NCBI RefSeq assembly: GCF_000239275.1 | Contig: NZ_JH417560.1 | Span: forward strand, 1 to 58,392 | DNA: 58,392 nt | Source: Megasphaera geminata F0357 | Lineage (GTDB): Bacteria; Bacillota; Negativicutes; Veillonellales; Megasphaeraceae | Reading direction: 5' to 3' | In this document: positions 48,184 through 57,541 of the stretch, one piece after another | How the letters are laid out: the number at the start of each line of letters is the position of its first letter | Numbering within the stretch: the stretch's first letter is position 1 | Made by a program: the position numbers and the translations under genes | Notes under the pieces: generated by a model | Seen by the model: only the letters and a program-made list of their open reading frames with translations | Database searches by the model: none | Told to the model about the DNA's origin: nothing

Positions 48184-48501
48184 ATGTTTGGTGGAAATAT
48201 GCAAGGCATGATGAAAAAAGTTCAGAAAATGCAGAAAGATATGAAGAAAATGCAGGAAGAATTAAAAACACGTACTGTTGAGGCAACCGTTGGCGGCGGT
48301 ACGTTGACAATTGTCATGAACGCGGAGAAGTCTGTAGAAAGTGTCAATATTGACCCGTCCGTTATCGATCCGGAAGATAAGGAAATGCTTGAAGATCTCA
48401 TTGTTGCCGCTGTTAATGAAGCGAGCAAAAAAGTTGATGATTTGATGGCTCGGGAAATGAGTAAAATCACGGGCGGTATGAATTTGCCGGGGATGTTCTA
48501 A
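48184..48501 (+). CDS. ebfC: YbaB/EbfC nucleoid-associated DNA-binding protein
   Basis: A 105-residue protein, MFGGNMQGMMKKVQKMQKDM at the start and the core VEATVGGGTLTIVMNAEKSVES. It forms tweezers-like dimers on DNA and lies between dnaX and recR in most bacteria. AAGGAGG is 7-8 bases before ATG; the stop overlaps the recR start by one base (TAATG). Confidence 0.95.
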   Translation: MFGGNMQGMMKKVQKMQKDMKKMQEELKTRTVEATVGGGTLTIVMNAEKSVESVNIDPSVIDPEDKEMLEDLIVAAVNEASKKVDDLMAREMSKITGGMNLPGMF

Positions 48502-49085
48502 TGGATACGCCGTTAGATCAATTGGCTGAGCAGTTCCGTCGTTTGCCCGGTATCGGAATTAAGACGGCGCGCAGACTTGCTTATTTTATGGTGCAGCAAC
48601 CGGAGGAAAAGACGACCGCGTTCATTGAAGCTATTCGTCAAGCAAAAACACAGATGCGTTTTTGTTCCGTTTGTTTCAATCTTTCTTCTTCCGATCCGTG
48701 TTTCATCTGTACTGATTCACGCCGCGATCAATCTGTTATTTGTGTTGTCGAGACGCCGCAAGATGTATCGGCTATAGAGCGGAGTAAGGATTATCGCGGT
48801 CTCTATCATGTTTTACACGGAGCGCTTTCACCGTTGGATGGTGTAGGGCCTGAAGATTTGCGTATTAAAGAGCTGTTACAGCGTCTGAGTGATACGACGG
48901 TGAAAGAAGTTATCATTGCTACCGACCCGGACGTGGAAGGCGAAGCGACGGCCTTATATTTGGCCCGCCTCTTGAAGACTGCAGGAGTTAAAGTAACACG
49001 AATTGCCAGAGGTATTCCCGTAGGCGGCGATATTGAATTTGCTGATGAAGCCACTTTAGCCGGTGCCGTAGCAAACCGTCAATAG
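48501..49085 (+). CDS. recR: Recombination protein RecR
   Basis: A 194-residue protein (typical is 198). The helix-hairpin-helix LPGIGIKTARRLAYF is at about 14-28, the zinc cysteines CSVCFNLSSSDPCFIC (about 57-72), and the TOPRIM ICVVETPQDVSAIE, EVIIATDPDVEGEATALYL (about 135-153). It loads RecA with RecF and RecO. Start overlaps ebfC by one base. Confidence 0.96.
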   Translation: MDTPLDQLAEQFRRLPGIGIKTARRLAYFMVQQPEEKTTAFIEAIRQAKTQMRFCSVCFNLSSSDPCFICTDSRRDQSVICVVETPQDVSAIERSKDYRGLYHVLHGALSPLDGVGPEDLRIKELLQRLSDTTVKEVIIATDPDVEGEATALYLARLLKTAGVKVTRIARGIPVGGDIEFADEATLAGAVANRQ

Positions 49086-49101
49086 GAGATGTGAGGTTTA
49101 T

Positions 49102-49347
49102 ATGGAATATGCATCCATAGCAGTGGGGATTGTACTTCTCTTTATCGTTAATAAATTTATTTTGGCACCTATTCGCCGTCTTGCCATAAATACGGTGATA
49201 GGTTTATTTATGTTATATATTATTAATTCGTACGGCTCAATAGTCGGCTTGCATCATGTTGATGTAAACCCTTTGGTGGGGCTTGTCATCGGCTTTTTTG
49301 GTGTGCCCGGTGTCATAATCGTTACTTTGTTTTATACCTTTGTTTAA
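49102..49347 (+). CDS. BofA-family membrane protein (pro-sigma-K processing inhibitor homologue)
   Basis: An 81-residue protein with two membrane segments. It ends NPLVGLVIGFFGVPGVIIVT (about 56-75), the BofA signature, and begins with a basic LAPIRRLAINTVIGL block. In Bacillus BofA inhibits the SpoIVFB protease in the mother cell; in non-sporulating relatives it is an orphan. It follows recR by 16 bases, the position of bofA in Bacillus. Sporulation in this organism is not shown by this alone. Confidence 0.85.
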   Translation: MEYASIAVGIVLLFIVNKFILAPIRRLAINTVIGLFMLYIINSYGSIVGLHHVDVNPLVGLVIGFFGVPGVIIVTLFYTFV

Positions 49348-49365
49348 GAAACGGAACAGGATAAA

Positions 49366-50472
49366 ATGAAACTAAAACATGTAACAGGCCTTTTCTGCAT
49401 ATTCATTATATCCCTCGCCGTATTGACGGGGTGCGGGAATTCAATTTCCACAAAGACCGAAAAGGTTAGCAAAGCGGAATATCCTGTAGCACTTACCTTG
49501 GATGCCAATATTACAGCGCTTCACTCGGCAGAAATTATGCCGAAGGTGTCCGGTAAGATTATTTCGGCACCCCTGGTTGTCGGACAGGATATTAAGGCCG
49601 GTGAAGTTATTGTTCAAGTGGATCCGACACCGTATCAACAAAGCGTCGGCAGTGCTGAAGCGGAATTGATGTCGCTAACCGTTTCGGCAGCACCTGCACC
49701 GAGCTATGAAGATACAGAAGAAAATACGCCCGAGCGGGTGCAGTTAAATGCATATTATAAGGACGGCTACTTCTCTCATGCCGAATATAATCAGCTTCGT
49801 TCCCGGTCGGGTCGTGTAAATTATACAGCGCCGTCTGTAGATACAGAAAAAGTTGCTCAGCTGCAGCAGACGATTCAAACTGCCCGGGAGATGCTCGGCA
49901 ATGCCACGATTTATTCTCCTATTGACGGTAAGGTAACGGCTGTTACTGAAAATAATTCCATCGCTGTTGCAGGAAATGTCCTGGCAACAGTTCAACAGCT
50001 TACGCCGCTTGTAGCTACTTTCGCCGTACCGAAGGACTATATTGAGGTTATCCGGACGGCTAGGGGCAATGGCAGCCTGCGTGTGCTGGTCCTGACTCCG
50101 GCCGGTGAAACGGAGGTCGGTGAACTCACTTTCCTGGCGACGGAAGAAGACAGGGCAACAGAATCATATTTAGCTAAAATTACGTTTAATAACAATAAGA
50201 ATCTTTTTGTACCCGGGGAATTTTATCACATTCGTCTTTCTACACCGCAGGAAATTGAACAGATCACGGTACCGAAAGAGGCGATTCGTACAAAAGACAG
50301 CGGCGATTTTGTTTATGTCGTCAATAGTGACGATGTGGTTGATGTTCGCGCTGTCCTCACGGGAGATGAAGAAAACGGCCGTATTGTCGTCCTCAACGGT
50401 CTCCGTGAAGGAGAGACGATTGTATCGGATCCGCCCGATTCGTTAGAAATAGGTATGAAAATTTCTGTGTAA
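49366..50472 (+). CDS. Lipoprotein efflux adaptor (HlyD/RND membrane-fusion type)
   Basis: A 368-residue lipoprotein: signal peptide with lipobox LTGCGN. The mature part has the barrel-sandwich lipoyl pieces ADNITALHSAEIMPKVSGKI (about 42-61) and YSPIDGKVTAVTENNSIAVAG (about 182-202), an unusually short coiled hairpin between, then a beta-barrel and membrane-proximal domain ending EGETIVSDPPDSLEIGMKI. Such adaptors link an inner-membrane pump to an outer-membrane channel. No pump or TolC gene is next to it. Confidence 0.85.
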   Translation: MKLKHVTGLFCIFIISLAVLTGCGNSISTKTEKVSKAEYPVALTLDANITALHSAEIMPKVSGKIISAPLVVGQDIKAGEVIVQVDPTPYQQSVGSAEAELMSLTVSAAPAPSYEDTEENTPERVQLNAYYKDGYFSHAEYNQLRSRSGRVNYTAPSVDTEKVAQLQQTIQTAREMLGNATIYSPIDGKVTAVTENNSIAVAGNVLATVQQLTPLVATFAVPKDYIEVIRTARGNGSLRVLVLTPAGETEVGELTFLATEEDRATESYLAKITFNNNKNLFVPGEFYHIRLSTPQEIEQITVPKEAIRTKDSGDFVYVVNSDDVVDVRAVLTGDEENGRIVVLNGLREGETIVSDPPDSLEIGMKISV

Positions 50473-50493
50473 AATTAAATGGAAGGAACAATG

Positions 50494-51257
50494 ATGAAAG
50501 ATACATGCCATCATGATGGAAATAGAGAGAAAAGCCTTCTCAAATCTCTGGAAAAGAGCCTGGACGTATTGGATCTTTTTGTTGAATGCAATGCCGGCAT
50601 GGCCCTGAAAGAAATTGCCGCACAAACGGAACTCAATACGTCGACGGCCTTTCGCATCGTCAATACCTTGGAGCGACGTCAGTATTTAACGCGTAATGAA
50701 GAATCAAAACAGTATCGCCTGGGTCCTAAATCGTTGGCTCTCGGGTATTCATCTCATTGGACAGAAAATTTGTTACTTTGGCCAAACCGTATTTGCGCAA
50801 ACTCCAACGGGAATTTAATGAAACGGCAAGTATTTATATTGCTGAAGGAGATAATCGTATTTGTCTTGATCATGTCGAAAGCACACATTCTTTACGGCGG
50901 GTTATCTCTCTCGGAGAGTCCCTGCCTATTTATAAAGGCGCAGCCGGTAAGGTTCTCGTTGCTTGGTCTAATGAAAAAGAACAAAAACGTATCAGTTCGG
51001 AATACGGCAATCTTACAGAGAGCGAGCTTTCCATGATTCGTCATAACGGGTATGCCGTTACACAGGATGAGAGCGAACACGGTCTTTTTGCTTTGGCCGT
51101 GCCCGTTTTCAACTTCGAAGAACGGGTAGTCGCTTCTCTGACTATAGCCGGGCCGTCTATGCGGTTTTATGATTCTATCAGACAAAAAATGCTTTTCACA
51201 ATGAGTCAGTATGCCTATGAAATTTCCTATGCACTCGGTTGTCGTAGAAAAGAATGA
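50494..51257 (+). pseudogene. IclR-family transcriptional regulator (frameshifted in this sequence)
   Basis: An N-terminal winged helix-turn-helix (LKEIAAQTELNTSTAFRIVN, residues about 45-64) and an effector-binding C-terminal half in the next frame: ISLGESLPIYKGAAGKVLVA and FALAVPVFNFEERVVASLTI. The frame change is near 50755 (one base missing); joined length is 254 residues. Start taken at the second ATG of ATGATG (50494), 6 bases after GGAAGGA; the upstream ATG at 50479 is poorly spaced. Target genes unknown; the lipoprotein adaptor upstream and the glycosylase downstream (overlapping) are its nearest neighbours. Confidence 0.83.
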
Positions 51258-51859
51258 TGCGAAAATGGCAATATGAAGAATTCCAGGAGCCTGCCGCTAA
51301 GGTGGCGCCTAAACTCCTGGGGTCTTATTTGGTGCATGTCCGGCCCGATACGACCTTCGTCGGACGTATTGTTGAAACGGAAGCCTACGGCGGTACCTAT
51401 CGACGGCAAGTTGATGATGGCGCGCATAGTCATAAAGGATTAACTGCGCGGACGGAACCGATGTTTTGTGCGGGCGGAATTGCCTACGTTTATCTCATTT
51501 ACGGCATGTATTACTGTATGAATATTGTGACTGCATCGCCCGGAGACGCACAAGCCGTCCTGATCAGAGCGGTAGAACCTGTAGACGGTATTGAAAGAAT
51601 GCTTGTAAACCGGAAAGCAACCAAAGTTACAAAAAATTTAACGAACGGGCCGGGAAAATTATGTATGGCTATGGAAATCGGATTGGCTGAAAATAAGATT
51701 GATTTATGCGGAGAATCATTATTTATTCTTCATGGAGAATCTGGTATACTGATGCATACGGAGCGTTCCAGGCGTATTAATATTGATTATGCCGTTAAGG
51801 GAAAATATTTCCCTTGGCGCTTTTATATAAAAAATAATCCATTTGTTTCTAAGGGGTAG
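51254..51859 (+). CDS. DNA-3-methyladenine glycosylase (AAG/Mpg family)
   Basis: A 201-residue monofunctional glycosylase removing alkylated purines. Family marks: IVETEAYGGT (catalytic Glu, about 37-46), HSHKGLTARTEPMF (about 57-70), AYVYLIYGMYYCMNIVT (about 75-91), and GPGKLCMAM (about 135-143). It overlaps the end of the IclR gene by 4 bases. Confidence 0.92.
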   Translation: MMRKWQYEEFQEPAAKVAPKLLGSYLVHVRPDTTFVGRIVETEAYGGTYRRQVDDGAHSHKGLTARTEPMFCAGGIAYVYLIYGMYYCMNIVTASPGDAQAVLIRAVEPVDGIERMLVNRKATKVTKNLTNGPGKLCMAMEIGLAENKIDLCGESLFILHGESGILMHTERSRRINIDYAVKGKYFPWRFYIKNNPFVSKG

Positions 51860-51883
51860 CTATATAATCGGAGGGAGATTACA

Positions 51884-52798
51884 ATAATTCAGTTTAGAGG
51901 ATTTACTATTGAAGATAAGCCTGTCTTGGATTCGTATTTTCATGAAAAGCGATATGAACAGGCGGATGCTACATTTATGAATTTGCTTGCATGGCAATAT
52001 CCTTATGATATTCAATGGGCAGAAGAAGATCAGGTCCTTTATGTTCGCTCGGGTCGAGGTAACGAGCAGTTCTGGCTGCCTCCTTTTTCCCGTAAAGACG
52101 GCGGTCTTGTAGCCGGTTTAGAACGGATGCAGGAATGGTTTGTGGCGCATGACCATCCCTTTCTTATGAAAGGGGTTACACAGCCTGTTGTAGATAAGTT
52201 GCATGCTCTGTGTCCCGATTGTTATACTATAGCGCCCGACCGGGATAACTATGAATATGTTTACTTAACACAGGATCTTATTAATCTGTCCGGCAAAAAA
52301 TTTCGACAAAAGAAAAATAACCTTAATCATTTCCGTAATCAGTATATGGGGTATGAGTACCTGACCATAACGCCGGATGTATTTGAAGAATGTCTGGATG
52401 CCGACAAACGGTGGATGGATAACCGTATTAACAGAGAAACGGCCGGTGAAAATGAAGAAGATATGAAAGGTGAACGTCTTGCCATTGAAACAATATTCAA
52501 CCATTGGGAGGCCTTGGGCGCTACAGGCGGTGCCATTCGTATTTTTAACAGGATTGCGGCCTTTTCTATTGGTGAGATGCTGAACGATGATACGGCGATC
52601 ATCCATTTTGAGAAAAGCGATCCTTCTATTCGCGGTCTTTACCAGGCTATTAATCATGAATTTGTCGTCCATGCATGGAGTCATACAAAGTATATTAATC
52701 GCGAAGAAGATATGGGCTTACCCGGATTGCGTCAGTCAAAAGAATCGTATAATCCGGATCATTATGTAGAAAAATTCAGTGTAACGCTGGCAAAATAA
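51884..52798 (+). CDS. DUF2156/phosphatidylglycerol lysyltransferase C-terminal-domain protein, apparent AUA start
   Basis: A GNAT-fold family protein, 304 residues if started at 51884. Landmarks: FRQKKNNLNHFRNQYMGYEY (about 146-165), GGAIRIFNRIAAFSIGEML (about 217-235), RGLYQAINHEFVVHAW (about 253-268), then YINREEDMGLPGLRQSK. Such proteins modify lipids or transfer amino acids. The conserved beginning IQFRGFTIEDKPVLDSYFHE is in frame upstream of the first TTG (51926). Codon 51884-51886 is ATA, 9 bases after GGAGGGA. An ATG changed to ATA is probable; otherwise the start would be the TTG. Confidence 0.7.
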   Translation: MIQFRGFTIEDKPVLDSYFHEKRYEQADATFMNLLAWQYPYDIQWAEEDQVLYVRSGRGNEQFWLPPFSRKDGGLVAGLERMQEWFVAHDHPFLMKGVTQPVVDKLHALCPDCYTIAPDRDNYEYVYLTQDLINLSGKKFRQKKNNLNHFRNQYMGYEYLTITPDVFEECLDADKRWMDNRINRETAGENEEDMKGERLAIETIFNHWEALGATGGAIRIFNRIAAFSIGEMLNDDTAIIHFEKSDPSIRGLYQAINHEFVVHAWSHTKYINREEDMGLPGLRQSKESYNPDHYVEKFSVTLAK

Positions 52799-52813
52799 AG
52801 AAAGAGGCGACGT

Positions 52814-53983
52814 ATGCTCGACTTTCGTTTAGCTGGTCCGGACGACCGGGAATTGGTGGAGAACCTTTGGGCCTATTGCTTTGAGCCGAAAGAACATCCT
52901 TTTTTTCGATGGTATTTTACCAATATGTATAAACCCGAGAATGTTCTTCTCGGGTTTCGGGAAGACAATCTTGCCTGCCTGGCTCACCTTAATCCGTATA
53001 AAATTAATGTGCGCCATACAGTGTTGCCCGTGTCTTATGTAGTCGGACTGGCCACTCATCCGGCCGCTCGCCGCGGCGGGTTAGGCGGACAGCTTCTTTC
53101 AGCGTCTCTTCAAGAAATGAAACGTCGCGGCCAGGGCATACATATCCTCATGCCTTCAAAGGCCGGGTTTTATCAGCAATACGGCTATGAACTCTATTGT
53201 CACCAATGGCGGGAAACGCTGCCGCTTGAAGAGCTGCGTCTGTTGACGGATCGCTCCGTTCAGTACGGATTCGTAAATTCGACGGATCAATGGTATTACT
53301 TAGCGGCAGTATATGAAAAATATACCGCTCGTCTTTCGGGGTATGCCGTTCGCGATGAAGCATCATGGCGCCGCCATATTGATGCACAGCTGGCAGAAGG
53401 TAATATTGCCGTTGTCTTTGACGGTGCCGAACCGATTGCGTATGCTTTTTATCAACTCGGGGGGCCGACTATCCGATGCAGTGAATTTGTTTATTCCGCA
53501 TATAAAGGGAAAAAGGGTCTTTTAGGCTATTTTTATAACCATCGTTCTCAAGGTGAGGTCTTGCAGTGGAATGAAGGCCTCCGTGATCAATCTTATCGTT
53601 TCTATCCGGACGGCAAAAAGGGACATGAAACAATGCCTTTTATGACCGGGCGTATTGTTGATGTAAAAACGGCTCTTGAAGCGATTCCCTATGATAAAAC
53701 TGTGCAGGAAAAAGTTGTTTTTGCCGTAAATGACCCTATTGCCGATTGGAATACAGGTGTTTTTGCACTTTCAGTAAAAGACGGTATAGGCCATGTTGAA
53801 AGGACGACCGATGCGGCTGCGGCAGTGACAATTCCCGTCGGATCTCTGGCGCTGCTTGTATTGGGTGCGGCAGACGCGGGGGAATTACAATTTTATGATA
53901 AACTTACAGTAACGGGTAAAGGATTGGATACCTTGCAACGTATTTTCCCGAAGACGGACTGCTATATCAATGAATGGTATTAA
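52814..53983 (+). CDS. Eis-like GNAT N-acetyltransferase with C-terminal sterol-carrier-type domain
   Basis: A 389-residue protein. The acetyl-CoA loop VVGLATHPAARRGGLGGQLLSA lies at about 76-97 (R-x-x-G-x-G/A pattern RRGGLG), then a second GNAT half, then a C-terminal SCP2-like domain (VTIPVGSLALLVLGAAD). Eis-type enzymes acetylate aminoglycosides or lysines; substrate unknown. Directly follows the DUF2156 gene. Confidence 0.85.
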   Translation: MLDFRLAGPDDRELVENLWAYCFEPKEHPFFRWYFTNMYKPENVLLGFREDNLACLAHLNPYKINVRHTVLPVSYVVGLATHPAARRGGLGGQLLSASLQEMKRRGQGIHILMPSKAGFYQQYGYELYCHQWRETLPLEELRLLTDRSVQYGFVNSTDQWYYLAAVYEKYTARLSGYAVRDEASWRRHIDAQLAEGNIAVVFDGAEPIAYAFYQLGGPTIRCSEFVYSAYKGKKGLLGYFYNHRSQGEVLQWNEGLRDQSYRFYPDGKKGHETMPFMTGRIVDVKTALEAIPYDKTVQEKVVFAVNDPIADWNTGVFALSVKDGIGHVERTTDAAAAVTIPVGSLALLVLGAADAGELQFYDKLTVTGKGLDTLQRIFPKTDCYINEWY

Positions 53984-53991
53984 ACAGGCGG

Positions 53992-54025
53992 CTTGTACAG
54001 ATATAGTACAGGTCGTTTTTGTTTG
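53992..54025 (+). terminator. Terminator of the GNAT gene
   Basis: CGGCTTGTAC and GTACAGGTCG (with G-U pairs) form a hairpin followed by TTTTTG. It is just downstream of the stop at 53983. Confidence 0.65.
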
Positions 54026-54177
54026 ATAGAGAAACAGAGATTAATTAGTCGCCTGTATGAACTGCATGGAATTTTTTTAGTCAAAATGAGTCAAAGGATT
54101 TGTCTATTATTCCATTGTCAACTACGTATAATAAAAGCACATAGTATATATTCGTTGATTAGGGAGTGAAGAGATCA

Positions 54178-55753
54178 TGAAGCAGGTAAAAGTAATTACA
54201 GCGCAGGAAGCGGCCCGACTCGTTAAAGATAATGACGTTGTCGCATCGAACGGTTTTGTAGGCTCCGCTCAACCGGAAGCGTTGACGAGCGCCTTGGAAT
54301 CCCGTTTTCTTGAAACCGGGACTCCGAAAGATTTGACTCTTATTTATGCTGCATCTCAAGGGAATTCGGACGGTCGCGGCGGAGATCATTTTGCTCATGA
54401 AGGCATGTTGAAGAAAGCAATTCTCGGACACTGGAATGCGGTTACGGAATTGCAGAAATTGGTTAATGCCAATAAGATTCAAGCGTATAATTTACCGCAA
54501 GGCACATTGTCCCAATATTTTCGCGATGTCGCTGCGCATCGCGTCGGCACGATTACACATGTCGGCTTGGAAACATTTGCCGATCCGCGTGTTTCCGGCG
54601 GACGTCTTAATGACGTAACTAAGGAAGATTTTGTCAAAGAGATTCAAATTGAAGGTCAGGACCAGCTGTTCTACCCGCGCATGGACATTAATGTCGCTTT
54701 AATTCGCGGTACCTATGCCGATGAATGGGGGAATGTTGTTTTGTCCAAGGAGGTGGCGCCTCTTGATGCCACAGCCATTGCTCAGGCGGCACGCAACAGC
54801 GGCGGTACGGTCATCGTTCAGGTTGAAAAAATCTTCAAAGGCGGTGTATTGGATCCGAAACTTGTTAAGGTTCCCGGTGTATATGTCGATTATATCGTAG
54901 AAACAGCAGAGTCAAAATATTGGGACAATCCTTTGATTGTGAATATGATGCGGCCCTTACCGGTGAAGTGACGGTCCCGTTGCAGGCGCTGGATGCGGTT
55001 CCGCTGAATACCAAGAAAGTTATTGCCCGCCGCGCATCGCTTCTTCTTCTTGATTTATCAAGTGAAGCTGTTATCAATCTCGGTATCGGTATTCCTGAAT
55101 TCGTTGCTTCCGTAGCTAATGAAGAAGGGATTGGTGACAGTCTGACGATGACTGTCGAAGCCGGACCTATCGGCGGCGTGCCTCAGGGCGGTGTTCGTTT
55201 CGGAGCTTCCGTCAATGCGGAAGCTATTCTTGACCAGTCCAGCCAATTCGACTTTTATGACGGCGGCGGGTTGGACCTTGCCTGCCTCGGGCTGGCTGAG
55301 TGCAACGGGACCGGCAATATTAATGTTTCTAAGTTCGGGCCCCGGATTGCAGGTTGCGGCGGTTTCGTCAATATTACACAGAATACGAAGAATGTTGTTT
55401 TCTGCGGTACTTTTACGACCGGTAAGCTGAAGGAAGAAATAAAAGACGGTAAGCTTACTATTATTCAAGAAGGGTCGGTTCGCAAATTCGTACCGGTCGT
55501 AGACCACATTACCTTCAGCGGGGAATATGCCCGTAAACACGGCCAGTCCGTTTACTATATTACAGAACGGGCCGTATTTGAAATGAAAGAAGACGGCGTT
55601 CACTTGACGGAAATTGCTCCGGGCATTGATCTTCAGAAAGATGTTCTCGACCAGATGGGATTTACACCTATTATGGAAGATGTGAAAGTAATGCCGGAAT
55701 TTCTCTTTAAAGATGAATTGATGGGATTGAGAGAAATGAAAGCGAAGAGATAA
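54178..55753 (+). pseudogene. Propionate/acetate CoA-transferase (frameshifted in this sequence)
   Basis: A family I CoA-transferase that moves CoA between short-chain acyl groups, releasing butyrate or propionate. N-terminal half (MKQVKVITAQEAARLVKDND to about residue 247) and C-terminal half (EYDAALTGEVTVPLQALDA onward, with the catalytic-loop TVEAGPIGGVPQGGVRFGAS and NVSKFGPRI) lie in two frames. The break is near 54918 (one base missing). Joined length is about 525 residues, as expected for Pct. GGGAG lies 8-9 bases before the ATG at 54178. Confidence 0.9.
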
Positions 55754-55761
55754 GGCGAAAT

Positions 55762-55792
55762 AAAAACGGCTTCCTGAAGGAAGCCGTTTTTA
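55762..55792. terminator. Bidirectional terminator between converging genes
   Basis: AAAAACGGCTTCC-TGA-GGAAGCCGTTTTT, a perfect palindrome with A and T runs, between the CoA-transferase (ends 55753) and the large regulator gene (ends 55790). Confidence 0.85.
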
Positions 55793-57262
55793 TTTCAGGC
55801 ATAACGTTCGTTCAATAAGCGGTTTGACTCGTTCGTAGATCGGAATCAGCTCGGTTACATCGTACTGGCGGAACAGAGATGATTCTTTTAAGGAGCGAAA
55901 ATAGTCAAGAACAATCGTATGCAGGTGATGATCCGTAATCAAGTAGAACGGACTGGCCCGGTTGTGGATATATCGTTTATTTTTTTTCATGAAGCCTGTC
56001 TTGTAATTGGAGTAGAAGGAGAGGTTTTCCCCTTTATAGCTTCTGTCCGTCCCCAGCGTTGAGAGGACTCCCATAATGATATGAGGATTTTCCTGCATTG
56101 TATCCAAGACGGTTTGTATATGTTCCTTGCGTTCTTCCGGTGTCAGTGAATATTCTACATCTGTCAGATAGATGTACCCGTTTTCAAGATAACGCATGAG
56201 GGATGATGCGGGAATAATAAATTCGATCTCCGCATTATTTACGATCTCTTCCCAAGTTACACAAAGGCGCTGAATAGAAACAGCCTGCTCGGGGGAACTG
56301 ATTTCCTTAATGCTTTCGAAAACATCGTGGGGCAAAAGAAAATCAAAACCGTTTGTAAGATGGAAAAAGAAGCGGTTATTTGCGTAAAAAGCCGTGCGGT
56401 AACCCGTGTTATCCATACCGAGAGAGTTGGAAATAGTTATAAGCGGCCGCTTAGCCGAATCAATAAAATTGAAGTTTTCGTAAATATCCCGAATCGTTGT
56501 CTCGTCAAAAATATGCGTACACATCATGAAACGGCTGGTCTTGGAAAGCGCGTATTGGATGACAAAGACGTCTTTCATAATAAGTAAATTGGATCGCTCA
56601 ATATCTTTGATGTCATAAAAAATAAAGTTGATATCAAGCAATCTGTTTAAGGTTGCATAGACGTGTTCAAATAGACGGCAGTCTTCTTCCAGTCTGTCCA
56701 AATCAAGTCCGACGCGGACGGTCAGGCATTTTTGCTGTAAAGAGATATCGTTGAAAAAATTCCAAAATCCTGCCTGATATAAGGTGCAGAAGTCGTCAAA
56801 GACAAGAAGCTCAAGGTCTTCGTTTACATTAGCCGCCTCTTTATGAAGTAAGTCGGATAAAAAAGCCTTTGTGTCGTGTGTGCCCGTCACTACTTGCAGG
56901 CAGGCAGACTTACCGTCCTTTGTTTTTGTCGGATGAGTCTGATGGATGCTGGCCCTATATGCTGCACATAGATACTGTGTAATGGCAAAGGCCAAATCGG
57001 TTATATCGTCGGGGAAGGAGAATGCTTTTATAAACTTTTCTTCTTTTTTATTTTCTTTAATAAGGGTAGCGAAATATCGGCCTAAATCTTCGTTTATCTG
57101 CTCTATATAACGGGATGACGGGAGTTTTGTGCCGTTGCTCCATTTATTGACATACGATACGTCATAACCGACTACTTCGGCAAGAGACACAAACTTTGCC
57201 TGTGTAAAAGTCAGTAATTTTTTCAATGTTTCCGCATAGTTATCTGGGCCCATGAGTCTCAT
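55790..57262 (-). CDS. Large helix-turn-helix protein of unknown family
   Basis: A 490-residue cytoplasmic protein. The first 60 residues are an XRE-like HTH (SLAEVVGYDVSYVNKWSNGT, about 26-45). The rest, over 400 residues, has no motif I know: alternating helical and hydrophobic blocks, a Cys-containing stretch (LLVFDDFCTLYQAGFWNFFN at about 147-166), and no nucleotide-binding loop. A sensor/effector region is likely but this is only an inference from the HTH. It is transcribed convergently with the CoA-transferase and divergently from the crotonase, so it may control those genes. Confidence 0.7.
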   Translation of the reverse strand: MRLMGPDNYAETLKKLLTFTQAKFVSLAEVVGYDVSYVNKWSNGTKLPSSRYIEQINEDLGRYFATLIKENKKEEKFIKAFSFPDDITDLAFAITQYLCAAYRASIHQTHPTKTKDGKSACLQVVTGTHDTKAFLSDLLHKEAANVNEDLELLVFDDFCTLYQAGFWNFFNDISLQQKCLTVRVGLDLDRLEEDCRLFEHVYATLNRLLDINFIFYDIKDIERSNLLIMKDVFVIQYALSKTSRFMMCTHIFDETTIRDIYENFNFIDSAKRPLITISNSLGMDNTGYRTAFYANNRFFFHLTNGFDFLLPHDVFESIKEISSPEQAVSIQRLCVTWEEIVNNAEIEFIIPASSLMRYLENGYIYLTDVEYSLTPEERKEHIQTVLDTMQENPHIIMGVLSTLGTDRSYKGENLSFYSNYKTGFMKKNKRYIHNRASPFYLITDHHLHTIVLDYFRSLKESSLFRQYDVTELIPIYERVKPLIERTLCLK

Positions 57263-57541
57263 CCTCTCTCCGGGACATATAAATTTTTATCCGCTGATAA
57301 CGTGATTATTATAACATAATTATTATGCTAACGTAAAAAAATATGCGCAATATGCATAACCCGGAGTAAGCTATGACATAGCCAGTCCATAAAGGGCCAA
57401 AAGAAGTCGATAAGATGCAAAAATTTCCTGTTTTAGTCAATCAAATAAAGACCTATACTGAGGGGGACATAGGGAGCGATATGTGGATATATGTCCGCTA
57501 TTGCAGAATTATTATTCATTAATAAAGGAGGCTGTACTGTC
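57263..57541. promoter_or_regulatory. Divergent control region, regulator / crotonase
   Basis: A 279-base gap. A minus-strand TATAAT (plus ATTATA at 57308-57313) faces the regulator. Near 57342-57360 the sequence ATATGCGCAATATGCATAAC contains repeated ATATGC units that could be a binding site. A good ribosome-binding site (AAAGGAGG) precedes the crotonase gene. Confidence 0.45.
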
